Shown in pieces: positions 38,507 to 47,395 of a stretch of DNA of 51,379 nucleotides. Below the pieces are notes generated by a model that was not told where the DNA came from, ran no database searches, and saw nothing but the letters and a program-made list of their open reading frames with translations. Position 1 is the first letter of the stretch, and every line of letters starts with the position of its first letter. Position numbers and translations under genes: made by a program. Source of the stretch: JAVBLK01 sp031553565 (lineage in GTDB: Bacteria; Bacillota; Clostridia; Christensenellales; DUVY01); NCBI GenBank assembly GCA_031553565.1, contig JAVBLK010000022.1, positions 1 to 51,379 on the forward strand. The letters run 5' to 3'.

Positions 38507-39328
38507 TTAAAGCGTATTTTTTACTTCGCCGATAAACGCGGTCATAAGCCGGATAAAATCCTTTTGGGCATGCTTTAGCGCGTTTAAGACATCCTCGTGC
38601 GTTATCGCGCTTTCGCCTTTTGTCGCCGCCACGTCCGATATGACCGATACGCCCGCGACCCGCACCCCTGCGTGCCTTGCCGCGACCGTTTCGACCGCGG
38701 TCGACATGCCGACCGCGTCCGCGCCCATGATCCGCATCATGTTGATCTCGGCAGGCGTCTCGTACGACGGGCCGGTGACCTGATAGTACACGCCTTCCCT
38801 AAGGCCGATTTGGGTCTTTGCCGCCGCTTTGCGCATTGCGGCCAGCAGCGCGCCGTCGTAAGGATCCGTCATGTCGGGGAACCTTACACCGAATTTATCT
38901 GCGTTCCTGCCTATCAGCGGATTCGGCGCGGCAAGAATATGGTCCGTTATCGCCATAAAGTCGCCGACGCGGTAATCGCGGTTGATGCCGCCCGCGGCGT
39001 TTGTCAAAAGCAGCGCCTTTATCCCCGCCAGCTTTAGCAGCCTGACGGGCATTATCACCTGTTCCATGGAATAGCCCTCGTAAAAGTGAACGCGCCCCTG
39101 CATGACTGCGACCGGCACGCCCGCCAAATTGCCGAAGACGAAACGCCCCTTGTGCCCTGCGACGGTCGATATGGGAAAGCCTTTGATATCCCTGTAATCG
39201 ACTATTTCCGGAGCCTCGACGGCATCGGCAAGGCCGCCTAACCCGCTGCCCAATATGATGCCCAAAACGGGCTTGAATTTTGTCTTTTCACGTAAGCCGG
39301 CATATGCTGTTTCCACGGCGTTTTCCAT
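38507..39328 (-). CDS. punA: Purine nucleoside phosphorylase
   Basis: 273 residues, ATG after GGGAGA. It cleaves inosine and guanosine with phosphate to base and ribose 1-phosphate (trimeric PNP group). Motifs: ILGSGLGGLAD (about 25-35), STVAGHKGRFVFG, QGRVHFYEGYSM (phosphate and sugar site, about 77-88), LTNAAGGINRDYRVGDFM (about 109-126), and GPSYETPAEINM with the purine-site residues. Length is normal. ung lies upstream on the same strand, 35 nt away. Confidence 0.95.
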   Translation of the reverse strand: MENAVETAYAGLREKTKFKPVLGIILGSGLGGLADAVEAPEIVDYRDIKGFPISTVAGHKGRFVFGNLAGVPVAVMQGRVHFYEGYSMEQVIMPVRLLKLAGIKALLLTNAAGGINRDYRVGDFMAITDHILAAPNPLIGRNADKFGVRFPDMTDPYDGALLAAMRKAAAKTQIGLREGVYYQVTGPSYETPAEINMMRIMGADAVGMSTAVETVAARHAGVRVAGVSVISDVAATKGESAITHEDVLNALKHAQKDFIRLMTAFIGEVKNTL

Positions 39329-39363
39329 TTGCTTCTCCCGAAAATTGTCTCTTTTTTTATTGT

Positions 39364-40023
39364 TTACCAGCTGATCGGAGTCTCCCCCCGCTCTTTCAGT
39401 ATCTCGTTGACGCGTTTAAAATGCCCGCAGCCGAAAAAACCGTTGTACGCCGAAAGCGGGCTGGGGTGCGCGGCGGTAAGGACGATATGCTGCCTGCCGG
39501 AAATAAGCTGCGCCTTCGCCTTGGCCTGCGCGCCCCATAACAGAAATATCACCGGCTTTTCACGTTTGTCCAAGGCGTTTATCACCGCGTCGGTAAATGT
39601 TTCCCAGCCTTTCCCTTTATGGCTTAGGGGCTGATTTTCGCGCACAGTCAGCACCGTGTTCAAAAGGAGGACGCCGCTCTGCGCCCAGCCCGTCAAATCG
39701 CCGCTCCTTGACCCCTTCTCCATATCGTTATTATTGTCGATTTCCCGATAAATATTTTGGAGGGACGGCGGCGGCGCCCCGTTCATCACCGAAAAGCACA
39801 TTCCGTGCGCCTGGCCAAGGTTATGGTACGGGTCCTGCCCCAGTATCACCGCCTTGACGCTCTTAAACGCGGTGGTCCTAAGTGCGTTGAAAATATCGTG
39901 CATGGGCGGATAGACCTTAAACCGCGCGTACTCGTCCTTTAAAAACTCCCTCAGCTTGAGGTAATAATCCTTTTTAAACTCTGCGGACAATATATCGTCC
40001 CAGTCGTTTCCAAGATTGACCAT
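39364..40023 (-). CDS. ung: Uracil-DNA glycosylase, family 1
   Basis: 219 residues. It removes uracil from DNA. The water-activating motif GQDPYHNLGQAHGMCFSV is at about 61-78, and the DNA-intercalation loop HPSPLSAYNGFFGCGHF is at about 181-197. The ATG is 6 nt after a -10 box with no Shine-Dalgarno, which predicts a leaderless mRNA. The enzyme is complete and of normal length; punA is the next gene downstream. Confidence 0.96.
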   Translation of the reverse strand: MVNLGNDWDDILSAEFKKDYYLKLREFLKDEYARFKVYPPMHDIFNALRTTAFKSVKAVILGQDPYHNLGQAHGMCFSVMNGAPPPSLQNIYREIDNNNDMEKGSRSGDLTGWAQSGVLLLNTVLTVRENQPLSHKGKGWETFTDAVINALDKREKPVIFLLWGAQAKAKAQLISGRQHIVLTAAHPSPLSAYNGFFGCGHFKRVNEILKERGETPISW

Positions 40024-40029
40024 ATGGAT

Positions 40030-40059
40030 ATATTAACATATGCGGGCATTAAAATACAA
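40030..40059 (-). promoter_or_regulatory. ung promoter, predicted leaderless
   Basis: Minus strand TTGTAT (40059-40054), 18-nt spacer, TAATAT (40035-40030) with an extended TGT in front, then ATCCAT and the ung ATG. Confidence 0.65.
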
Positions 40060-40138
40060 ACATATGCCCTTATGCCCGAATGCGGTTATATTGTAAGGAT
40101 TTGCAAAAAAATGCCGGGGAACGGCGCGAAAAGATAAA

Positions 40139-41068
40139 TCAGTCTTCCTTTGGGGAGCAGTGGATCTGAACGTGCTTGATATTGAACTCGGCCTCCAGCT
40201 TGTCGTGTACTGTGTGCGAGATCTCGTGCGCGCTTTTCAAGGAAATGCCCGGATCAAGGAAAAGATCCAGGTCTACAAAAAGCTTGTCGGCGTACTTGCG
40301 CGTCTTGATAGTCTCGATGCCCAAAACGCCCTCTACCTGCAAAATACTGCCGCTGATTTTTTCAACGGTCTCGGCCGGCGCGGACTCGTCCAGCATCTGG
40401 CCGGCGCCGCTCCGCAGGATCTTTACCGCCTGGATCCCGATGAGAACCGAAATGAGGGCGCAGGCAATATATTCGGCAATGAAAACCCCGAAATAAGCAA
40501 AGACAAGCCCGACTATTACCGTTGCCGAGCTTAATACGTCGCTGCGATGGTGCCACGCGTCAGCCTTTAATATCACCGAGTCGATTTTCTTGCCTATCCG
40601 GTAGGTATATTGGAACATGATCTCTTTTATGACGACGGATACGCCCGCCATGATAAAGGTGAAATTGAACACGATATCCTTGTTTTCGATGTGGATCATC
40701 CCGTAAATACCGGTATAAAGGATATAGCCGGCCGTCGCCAGCAGCGCCAGCCCCAGCAGCATGGAAATTACCGTCTCGATCTTTTCATGTCCGTACGGGT
40801 GGCCGCTGTCGGCCTTTTTGTACGCAAAACGCATGCCGATAATGACGATCAGCGTTGTGGCAATATCCGATACGGTATTCAGCCCGTCGCTTACCACCGC
40901 GGCCGAGCGGCAGAGGATCCCCGTCACGACCATCGCCGCGGCAAGCAGGATATTGAGGATAAGGCTTATCAGGGAAATGCGCTGCACCAGCCGGGCCTTT
41001 TTGTCATTTCCGTCCATATCCACTATAATATTCGGGCTGATCCCGATTTTGCCACTGCCCTTGCTCAT
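40139..41068 (-). CDS. Cation diffusion facilitator (CDF) metal efflux transporter
   Basis: 309 residues, six membrane helices (about 28-215) and a cytoplasmic C-terminal metal-sensing domain (about 225-305). Metal-binding signatures: SDGLNTVSDIATT in helix 2, HPYGHEKIET in the following loop, and DAWHHRSDVLSS in helix 5, the last with the His/Asp pair typical of zinc, iron or manganese exporters. Which metal is carried cannot be told. The ATG is 6 nt after TATACT with no Shine-Dalgarno. Confidence 0.93.
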   Translation of the reverse strand: MSKGSGKIGISPNIIVDMDGNDKKARLVQRISLISLILNILLAAAMVVTGILCRSAAVVSDGLNTVSDIATTLIVIIGMRFAYKKADSGHPYGHEKIETVISMLLGLALLATAGYILYTGIYGMIHIENKDIVFNFTFIMAGVSVVIKEIMFQYTYRIGKKIDSVILKADAWHHRSDVLSSATVIVGLVFAYFGVFIAEYIACALISVLIGIQAVKILRSGAGQMLDESAPAETVEKISGSILQVEGVLGIETIKTRKYADKLFVDLDLFLDPGISLKSAHEISHTVHDKLEAEFNIKHVQIHCSPKED

Positions 41069-41074
41069 TTTTTA

Positions 41075-41083
41075 AGTATACCA
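41075..41083 (-). promoter_or_regulatory. CDF gene promoter (extended -10), predicted leaderless
   Basis: Minus strand TGGTATACT (41083-41075), then TAAAAA and the ATG at 41068. The -35 is weak (TTGCTC at 19 nt). Confidence 0.6.
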
Positions 41084-41176
41084 TGTATCAATCAGAAAAG
41101 AGCAAGGTTTTTTTCGGCGCGTCTTTTATTTCAGCTTTCTTCATCACTAATAAAAAGCGCGTTTTCCATGCAGCAA

Positions 41177-41214
41177 TAAAAAACTGCGCCGCGTGGATTT
41201 TATCGCGGCGCAGT
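41177..41214 (-). terminator. Strong terminator after the beta-propeller gene
   Basis: ACTGCGCCGCG (41183-41193) and CGCGGCGCAGT (41204-41214) form a perfect 11-bp stem, followed on the minus strand by TTTTTTATTG. Confidence 0.93.
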
Positions 41215-41247
41215 TTATCGCACTGAAGGATCTTAAAGTGTTTCTTC

Positions 41248-43287
41248 CTAGATCTGCGCAGTCTTGACGTATCCGTCAAGGGAATAGACGGTAATAACGT
41301 TTTGCCCGACTGTAAAGATATGATCGCCGATTATCACGCCGCGCTGTACATATTTTGCGTAATTATCCTGCATTGTCTGCCAGTCATAATTGCCTCCGGA
41401 GCTGTAACTATATTGATAAACGTTCCCGGCGCCGAAATTACTCAGCAGCGCTTCACTTTTCAGCGTTCCTGCCGCGGCGTCAAAGCTGAAAAGAAAGAGC
41501 CCCTGCTGTTGTATCGTGTATGTGTATCCGCCGTAATTCGAATATGAGGAGCATTCCGCCGCGAACCCGAATATCCCGGTCATGGTATCCTTATCGTACA
41601 TATACAGCAGCGCCTTGGGATTAGACAAGACCTCGGCATAAGCATAGCCGCCCGTTTCCCCGATAGTGAGCCTCCCGACAGAAACGGCTTCCTGCCCGGA
41701 CATATTATAGAGCTGGACCTTGACAAGGCTGTCCTCGAACCCCAGCCCCAGCATATAATCCGAGCCTTCGATAAGCTTTAAATAGCTGCTGATGCCGTAC
41801 TCTTTCAGCCCTTCGGATATTTTGGGGTTGCGGACGTCGGTAAAATCGATTATAAAAATCGGATCGTTCATCGTGAACCTGACGGAGGTGGAAATGATCC
41901 CCGTAGTTCCCGAAAAAGCCGCGCTGTCGATCGCTTCGCCGGGGGCGATATTATCAATAATACTGATCCGCTTCATATTTTGATCGAAAACATAGACCGC
42001 CGAGGCGAAGGAACCGCTGCCGATGTTCCAGTTGACATAGCTTGACGCCGCCCGCAAATACCCCTCGTACTCGTCCATGCAGTATCTGTCTTTTAACGCG
42101 CCCTTTACGACGTTGCTGCCCTTAAAGCCCAAATCGGACAGCGAGAATTTGGCAAGATACGAAAGGCTGCCGTCGGTATTGCCGAATATATCGTAAAAAA
42201 CCTGCTGCGTGCTGATATACAGGTTTCCGCCGCTGACGTATGTTATTTGCGCGCTGGATAAATACGCGCGTATCCCCGCGTCCTTTTCAGCGTCGTTAAG
42301 ATCTATCGCGCCCAGCATCATATAGGACTGGCAGGGCACGTTCTTAAAGTAAAATATCTCCTCAAGCGGCAGCGCCTCCGGCTCGCCGTCCTCGCCTTCG
42401 ATGATGTACGGGCGTTTTTCCTGCGCGTCAGCCTTATCATAATTGTTGTAATAATAGCTGTTGTAATAATTGACGACAAAATAGAGCATCCCGCTGCTTT
42501 CGACGATGCGGCTGGTGTGATAGTTGCCTTCCAGCGCGAAATACCGCGTCTGGACGGGCTCCTCGATTTCGGTAAGGTCGAACACGCGTATCTCGACGTT
42601 GGTATGGTAATAGAAACAACCGGCATAGCCGCCGTCTTTAAGGCTTGCTATATCGTACTGCGGCATCGCCCTGTATCCGCCGCCGATAAGCACGGCCTGC
42701 TTCTCAAACACGTACATCTCGATAGGCGAAAAATTATCGATCGGCACCTCGCAAACCCGGCTTATCTGTCCGTTGGTTTTACCCGACCCGTCAACCCCGG
42801 CGCGGAATATCGAAAAGCCCGTCCGCGACAGCCTGTAAATATAGTTCCCGTCGTTTTTTACCAGATCGCCCTCGTCCACGCCCGCGACCTGCACGTTGGT
42901 CTGCGAGGATTTATTGCCGCCGGCTAATTCCGAGGTCGCGGCATCAAGTCCCGGCGCGCCGAAATTCAGGTTCCAGGACTTGTCTTGGACGCTTTCCTGT
43001 ATCAGCGACGTCAATTTATTCTCGCTCCTGACCGGGATAGCCTTAGTGAAGTTATACCTTGCGTTAGCGACAGCGTTGTTGACCGCAATAAACGCCGGGT
43101 ACGCAAAAATCACCATAAGCGCCGCAGCCGTGACCAGCGCGATCTTTCTGATGCGGCCAAACCCGGGCTTCCCGCCGGCTTTTTTCGCCTCTTCCTTGCC
43201 CTTATCCTGACGTATGCGCATATGCACATTCTTTTTTAATTCCGGCGTACTCTCGATCCGGTCAAACCGGTCGGTAAATTTCGACAT
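41248..43287 (-). CDS. Membrane-anchored beta-propeller protein, probable anti-sigma partner
   Basis: 679 residues from ATG 43287, with AAGGAGA 7 nt upstream; the frame extends upstream into the sigma gene without a site. A short charged cytoplasmic part (about 1-50) is followed by one membrane helix (about 51-70) and a large outside domain. TNVQVAGVDEGDLVKNDGNY (about 130-149) is the signature of the secreted Beta_propel family (PF09826 type), and repeated Tyr/Gly-rich blades follow to the end. Only 20 nt separate it from the upstream sigma factor gene. By position and topology the cytoplasmic part probably binds that sigma factor, with the propeller as sensor; this is inference. Its signal is unknown. 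Confidence 0.85.
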   Translation of the reverse strand: MSKFTDRFDRIESTPELKKNVHMRIRQDKGKEEAKKAGGKPGFGRIRKIALVTAAALMVIFAYPAFIAVNNAVANARYNFTKAIPVRSENKLTSLIQESVQDKSWNLNFGAPGLDAATSELAGGNKSSQTNVQVAGVDEGDLVKNDGNYIYRLSRTGFSIFRAGVDGSGKTNGQISRVCEVPIDNFSPIEMYVFEKQAVLIGGGYRAMPQYDIASLKDGGYAGCFYYHTNVEIRVFDLTEIEEPVQTRYFALEGNYHTSRIVESSGMLYFVVNYYNSYYYNNYDKADAQEKRPYIIEGEDGEPEALPLEEIFYFKNVPCQSYMMLGAIDLNDAEKDAGIRAYLSSAQITYVSGGNLYISTQQVFYDIFGNTDGSLSYLAKFSLSDLGFKGSNVVKGALKDRYCMDEYEGYLRAASSYVNWNIGSGSFASAVYVFDQNMKRISIIDNIAPGEAIDSAAFSGTTGIISTSVRFTMNDPIFIIDFTDVRNPKISEGLKEYGISSYLKLIEGSDYMLGLGFEDSLVKVQLYNMSGQEAVSVGRLTIGETGGYAYAEVLSNPKALLYMYDKDTMTGIFGFAAECSSYSNYGGYTYTIQQQGLFLFSFDAAAGTLKSEALLSNFGAGNVYQYSYSSGGNYDWQTMQDNYAKYVQRGVIIGDHIFTVGQNVITVYSLDGYVKTAQI

Positions 43288-43307
43288 AACGGTTTCTCCT
43301 TGAAAAT

Positions 43308-43772
43308 TTAATCGGAGAGAAAAGCTTTCAGTTCTTCGCGCGCGCGCCCGGCGATACTTCTGACGCTGCCTTCCTTGATCGATAGCAGCCGCCCGATCTC
43401 GCACAGGCTATAGCCCTCGTAATAATGAAGGTATACGACCGCCCTCGATTTCGGCTTTAATTTTGTCAGCGCGTCCAGCACCTCGCCGCCCGTTTTGTCT
43501 TCCTCCGGCGCGGCAATGTTCTCGGTGAGGGCCGCCCTCCTGCGGTTGTGCGCGGACTTAACGATATTTTTGGACTTGTTGACCGCAACGCGGAGCAGCC
43601 ATGCCTTAAGATGCGTATCGGATACAAAACCCCCGCCGTACCGGTACAGCGCGAAAAACACATCCGAAAAAACATCCTCGGCATCCGTGCGGCTGTTTGT
43701 TACCGCGTGCGCCGCGCGCAGAACGCTGCTGCCGTGGTCGCGCATTGCCGCCTCAACAAAGCTTTCGTCCAA
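43308..43772 (-). CDS. ECF-type sigma factor
   Basis: 154 residues from TTG 43772, with AAGGGAGAG 7 nt upstream. Region 2 (about 10-75) includes SRTDAEDVFSDVFFALYRYG and the DNA-melting segment HLKAWLLRVAVNKSKNIVK. Region 4 (about 100-152) includes LKPKSRAVVYLHYYEGYSLC followed by EIGRLLSIKEGSVRS. It would direct RNA polymerase to a small stress or envelope regulon. It is cotranscribed with the beta-propeller protein, a usual sigma/anti-sigma layout. TGCAAC lies about 45 nt upstream of the start and might be part of an autoregulated promoter, which I cannot confirm. Confidence 0.9.
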   Translation of the reverse strand: MDESFVEAAMRDHGSSVLRAAHAVTNSRTDAEDVFSDVFFALYRYGGGFVSDTHLKAWLLRVAVNKSKNIVKSAHNRRRAALTENIAAPEEDKTGGEVLDALTKLKPKSRAVVYLHYYEGYSLCEIGRLLSIKEGSVRSIAGRAREELKAFLSD

Positions 43773-43884
43773 AAATTCTCTCCCTTGACATTAATACAAC
43801 TTAGGAGGCCAAAACGTTGCAAATGATTTCGTTTTTCTTGTTTTTTTATTTTTTGACAGGCGCAAACATCCTTACCGTAACGCT

Positions 43885-44838
43885 TCATACGTCTTTTATT
43901 ATTGCCAAAAGCTCTTTTGCGGTTACCGCCTTATTGACCTCTGTCTTCAATTTTTTCCCGCCTGCTGTCTCTTTTAAATACCACGCCGCGTGTCCGCGCA
44001 TGTTCCTGACGGCGGCGGCTTCTGGCATGACCGTCAAAAGGATATCAAGATGCGCCTTTACCATACCCGAAACCTTGGGCCGTACATATTCCGCGCTTTC
44101 ACCCAAAGCATATCCGGCGTACTCTTTTGAAAAGACGAACGGCCGCCCCAGCGCACCGCGCCCGATCATAACTGCGGCACAGCCGGTATCATACATCAGC
44201 TTTCCGGGGGTCATATTTTTTGCAAGATAAACGTCGCCGTTCCCGATAACGGGGATCTTGACGGCGGAAACGACCTTTTCGATTATCCCTATATCAGACG
44301 CGCCGCTGTAGAACTGTTCCCTTGTCCTGCCGTGCACCGTGACCGCGTCCGCGCCCGCGCCCTCGCACATCCTTGCAAATTCGACGGCGTTTATATTTTT
44401 ATCGTCAAAGCCCTTCCGGAACTTGACGGTAAGCGTCTTAACGTTTTTGCGCACCGCGGTTATGACCTTTTCGGCAAGCCCCAGATCGCGCATAAGCGAG
44501 CTGCCCTCGCCGTTGCCCACGATCTTAGGCACCGGGCAGCCCATATTTATATCAACTATGTCAAAACGGGCGATCAGCGGCGACAGGCACATTTCGGCCA
44601 TAATGAGAGGGTCGCAGCCGAATATCTGCACAGCGGACGGCTTTTCGGACCTGTGCGTCTCAAGCAGCTTTCCGGTCTTTTCGTTATTGTATTTAAGCCC
44701 TTTCATGCTGACCATTTCTGTGTAGGTAAGCCCTGCGCCGAAATTGCGGCACAGCGCGCGGAAGCCTATGTCCGAAAAACCGGCCATAGGCGCCATAAAA
44801 ATATTTGATGAAAGCCTGGCTTTCCCTATCGTAAGCAT
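43885..44838 (-). CDS. dus: tRNA-dihydrouridine synthase
   Basis: 317 residues, FMN enzyme of the DusB-like group that reduces uridines in the tRNA D-loop. Motifs: FMAPMAGFSDIGFRALCR (about 14-31), the active Cys in DINMGCPVPKIVGNGEGSSL (about 96-115), VKFRKGFD, VHGRTREQFYSG, IPVIGNGDV and GCAAVMIGRGALG. Length is normal. The ATG is 6 nt after an extended -10 TGATATAAT and lacks a Shine-Dalgarno. Confidence 0.95.
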   Translation of the reverse strand: MLTIGKARLSSNIFMAPMAGFSDIGFRALCRNFGAGLTYTEMVSMKGLKYNNEKTGKLLETHRSEKPSAVQIFGCDPLIMAEMCLSPLIARFDIVDINMGCPVPKIVGNGEGSSLMRDLGLAEKVITAVRKNVKTLTVKFRKGFDDKNINAVEFARMCEGAGADAVTVHGRTREQFYSGASDIGIIEKVVSAVKIPVIGNGDVYLAKNMTPGKLMYDTGCAAVMIGRGALGRPFVFSKEYAGYALGESAEYVRPKVSGMVKAHLDILLTVMPEAAAVRNMRGHAAWYLKETAGGKKLKTEVNKAVTAKELLAIIKDV

Positions 44839-44844
44839 AGGAAG

Positions 44845-44853
44845 ATTATATCA
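44845..44853 (-). promoter_or_regulatory. dus promoter (extended -10), predicted leaderless
   Basis: Minus strand TGATATAAT (44853-44845), then CTTCCT and the ATG at 44838. The region where a -35 would lie falls in a MITE-A-like remnant. Confidence 0.7.
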
Positions 44854-44865
44854 CGAAATCAAAAA

Positions 44866-44905
44866 ACGATAAACAAATACCTTTGGGATTTTACCTGGAT
44901 TCATT
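44866..44905. repeat. Remnant of the second MITE-A subfamily
   Basis: AACAAATACCTTTG followed by an ATTT-rich stretch matches the element cut by the right window edge (51254 onwards). The rest of the body is missing or decayed. Confidence 0.5.
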
Positions 44906-44933
44906 CGGCCGGATTTGTTCAGCCGGCCCCGGC

Positions 44934-45099
44934 TTAAGGAAACGATGAATAAATGAGGATAATTTAGAGCAAGTATTTTTAAGTCAGAAAACGGCTTGTT
45001 TTTGCAGCAAATAGTAGAACTATTTGCAAAAGAAGAAGACGTTTTCATCCGAAAAAGACACCGCTGTATATTATTCCGTATTATTCAGAGTTTCCTTTA
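44934..45099. mobile_element. MITE-A copy 3, overlapping the end of spoVB
   Basis: Ends TTAAGGAAACGATGAATAAA and TTATTCAGAGTTTCCTTTA are inverted repeats. Internal GCAAATAGT-AGA-ACTATTTGC is perfect. The right 29 bp lie inside the spoVB reading frame and supply its last codons and stop. Confidence 0.85.
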
Positions 45100-46651
45100 C
45101 CTTTCTTTTGGCGAAACTTTTAAGAATATCCCCGATACCGGCAAGGCGGCACCTGCCGATATGCTTTCTGAGGCTTAGGATATCTAAAAACGCCGCGACG
45201 GCATAACAAGCGCACGTCGATACCGCCGCACCGTAAATATTCAGCGGCGGGAAAGAAACCAGCACAAGATTCAAAACGATCTTCACCGCCGCGCCGGCCG
45301 CAAGATTTATTACCGGCAGATACATTTTGCCCGCAGCCTGCAGGACTGCGGTTATCACCTGCATGACCGCGATGTACAAGATGGACACCGACGTTATTGA
45401 CAGCAGCTGTGCGGCCGTCAACAGCTCGTCGACCGGCGCGGTTTTCAGGCCGCCGCGATAGAGCAGCGCAACGATCTGGCGGCTGAATACGCACATCGCG
45501 ATCACGCACGGTATTGCGATCAAAACCGCCGCGGCAAGCGCCGTGCCGGCCCTCTTTTCCACCTCGGCTGATTCCCCGACTGCAAAAGACGCGGCTATGC
45601 GGGGCATAACGGCGGTCGCAAGCGCGACGCTGAGCACGACCGGCATATTGACGAGGCTCATAACATGCCCCGTCATCAGGCCGTAAAGGATGGTCGAGAT
45701 CTGCACGGAAAAGCCCGCGCCCTTCAAAACATTTATCACCAGCGCGCTGTCGATCAGCTGCGATAGCGGCAGGATTATCGCGCCCAGTGTTATCGGCACC
45801 GACACCCTGAACAGCTGTAAAATATACCGCTTCAATTCGCCCCTGGCAAAATTTCCGTTGCGTTTTTTTTGCCCTGCGCAAGTGTCTGCGGCGGGTATTG
45901 CCGCGCCCTCTGCGGCCGCTTCAAGCGTTGATCCGGGATCAGGCGTCTTCGCGGCCTTACGCTCTTTCCTTTTAACAAAAAGATACTGGAGCCACAACTG
46001 CAAGGCGGCAAAAAGCTCGGACAGGCTGACGCCTAAAAGCGCGCCGAACGCGGCGAACGCGATACCGCGCGGCATCAAAAGATATGCGAACACCAGCCCG
46101 AAGGCGATTTTAACAGCTTGCTCCGTCAGCTGTGACAGCGCGGTCGGCAGCATATTCTGCCTTCCCTGAAACCAGCCGCGGAAGGCGGAGATTATCGCGA
46201 CCAAGAACAGCGCGGGCGCGATGCCCAGGTACGACAGCGCGGCGTCCGCGTTGCCCTGCAAGCCTGCGGCTGCCTTATGCAGCGCAAAAACCAGTAATGA
46301 CGCCGCCGCGCCCAAAACCGACAGAGATATTACCGCCGCATAAAAAACCTTTTCCGCGCCTGTGTTGTCGCCTTTCGCACGGTACTGTGCGGTCATCTTG
46401 GAAATGGCGGCGGGCAGCCCCGCGCTGGAGACGGTAAGCAGCAGGGTGTAAAAGGGAAATACCATCTGATAGATGCCGATCCCTTCCGCGCCGATAATAT
46501 TGTTAAGTGGAATACGGTAAAGAACGCCCAGCAGCTTTGCCAGAACGCCGCCCGCGCCCAATACCAACGCGCCGAAAAGAAAACTGTTGCCGCGCGGCTG
46601 TTTGGCTGCGGCTTTAACTTTGGACTTTTTCTTATTTCCGGGTTTTTGCAT
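45071..46651 (-). CDS. spoVB: SpoVB-type polysaccharide (lipid) flippase
   Basis: 526 residues, MATE-like/MOP superfamily with about 14 membrane helices. The N-terminal pattern KLLGVLYRIPLNNIIGAEGI, then GIYQMVFPFYTLLLTVSSAG, then LPAAISKM is that of SpoVB/YtgP/MurJ-like flippases. SpoVB in Bacillus is needed for spore cortex formation. It could instead serve vegetative wall synthesis. A long loop (about 225-265) is charged and Ala-rich. The last 9 or so codons come from MITE-A copy 3, so the native C-terminus was replaced or trimmed, probably harmlessly. Confidence 0.88.
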   Translation of the reverse strand: MQKPGNKKKSKVKAAAKQPRGNSFLFGALVLGAGGVLAKLLGVLYRIPLNNIIGAEGIGIYQMVFPFYTLLLTVSSAGLPAAISKMTAQYRAKGDNTGAEKVFYAAVISLSVLGAAASLLVFALHKAAAGLQGNADAALSYLGIAPALFLVAIISAFRGWFQGRQNMLPTALSQLTEQAVKIAFGLVFAYLLMPRGIAFAAFGALLGVSLSELFAALQLWLQYLFVKRKERKAAKTPDPGSTLEAAAEGAAIPAADTCAGQKKRNGNFARGELKRYILQLFRVSVPITLGAIILPLSQLIDSALVINVLKGAGFSVQISTILYGLMTGHVMSLVNMPVVLSVALATAVMPRIAASFAVGESAEVEKRAGTALAAAVLIAIPCVIAMCVFSRQIVALLYRGGLKTAPVDELLTAAQLLSITSVSILYIAVMQVITAVLQAAGKMYLPVINLAAGAAVKIVLNLVLVSFPPLNIYGAAVSTCACYAVAAFLDILSLRKHIGRCRLAGIGDILKSFAKRKVKETLNNTE

Positions 46652-46744
46652 ACAAGGCTAGTATGCGTAAAAATTTTTGCAAATATTGTAAACCGAATGA
46701 TGGAAAACTTTATTGATTATAGATCGGTAGCACGGAACAGCCGC

Positions 46745-47341
46745 TTATATGATCTCTCGGACCCTGAATTCCGCGCCGGTGCTTTCGGCGACTTTCCTGC
46801 ACCTTTCTATCTCCTCACTGCCTATGGTATCGACAACAGTCAGTATCGTCCGCTTGAATTTAGGCACGCACAGCCTTGCAAAGTCCAGCATTATCTGAAA
46901 CGCCGCCATGCCGTACTCGCTGTTGCATATCCTTTGATAGCCAGCGGCGTCAGACGCGTTCAGGCTGATACTGACGATATCGACCGCTTTTGAAAGCTCG
47001 CCCGTAATATCGCGGCCATGAATCGCGTTGCCGTGGCCGTTTGTGTTCAAGCGCACGGTTTTGCCCGCCGCTCTTAAAAACGCCCCCGCTTCCAGCATTT
47101 CATTCAGACGGTAAGCGGGCTCGCCGTATCCGCAAAAAACTATTTCCTCGTAGTTTTCATAATGCAAGGCCTTCAGCGCGCCGATAACCTCCTTGGCGGA
47201 AGGCTCGCGGCTGAGCCACAGGTTATCCTCCCCGATGCCGTCCGTGCCGTTGCGTATGCAGAAAGCACAGGCGTTAGTGCACCTGTTGGTAAGGTTGATA
47301 TACAGCTTGTCGCCGAATTTATATACAAAAGTGTCCGCCAT
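46745..47341 (-). CDS. Radical SAM protein of the TatD-linked family
   Basis: 198 residues, ATG with AAGGA upstream. The cluster-binding motif CTNACAFC (Cys-X3-Cys-X2-Cys) is at about 18-25 in INLTNRCTNACAFCIRNG. It is followed by EIVFCGYGEPAYRLNEML with the SAM-binding Gly-Glu-Pro, and NTNGHGN. Short radical SAM proteins of this type are encoded beside tatD in many Firmicutes (the tatD-linked rSAM family), as here, 55 nt upstream of tatD's far end in a metG-tatD-rSAM order. The reaction is unknown. Confidence 0.9.
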   Translation of the reverse strand: MADTFVYKFGDKLYINLTNRCTNACAFCIRNGTDGIGEDNLWLSREPSAKEVIGALKALHYENYEEIVFCGYGEPAYRLNEMLEAGAFLRAAGKTVRLNTNGHGNAIHGRDITGELSKAVDIVSISLNASDAAGYQRICNSEYGMAAFQIMLDFARLCVPKFKRTILTVVDTIGSEEIERCRKVAESTGAEFRVREII

Positions 47342-47395
47342 ATGGTTAATATTCCTTCGCGCCTTAATATAAAGAGCGGCAGTTATACGGTTGTT

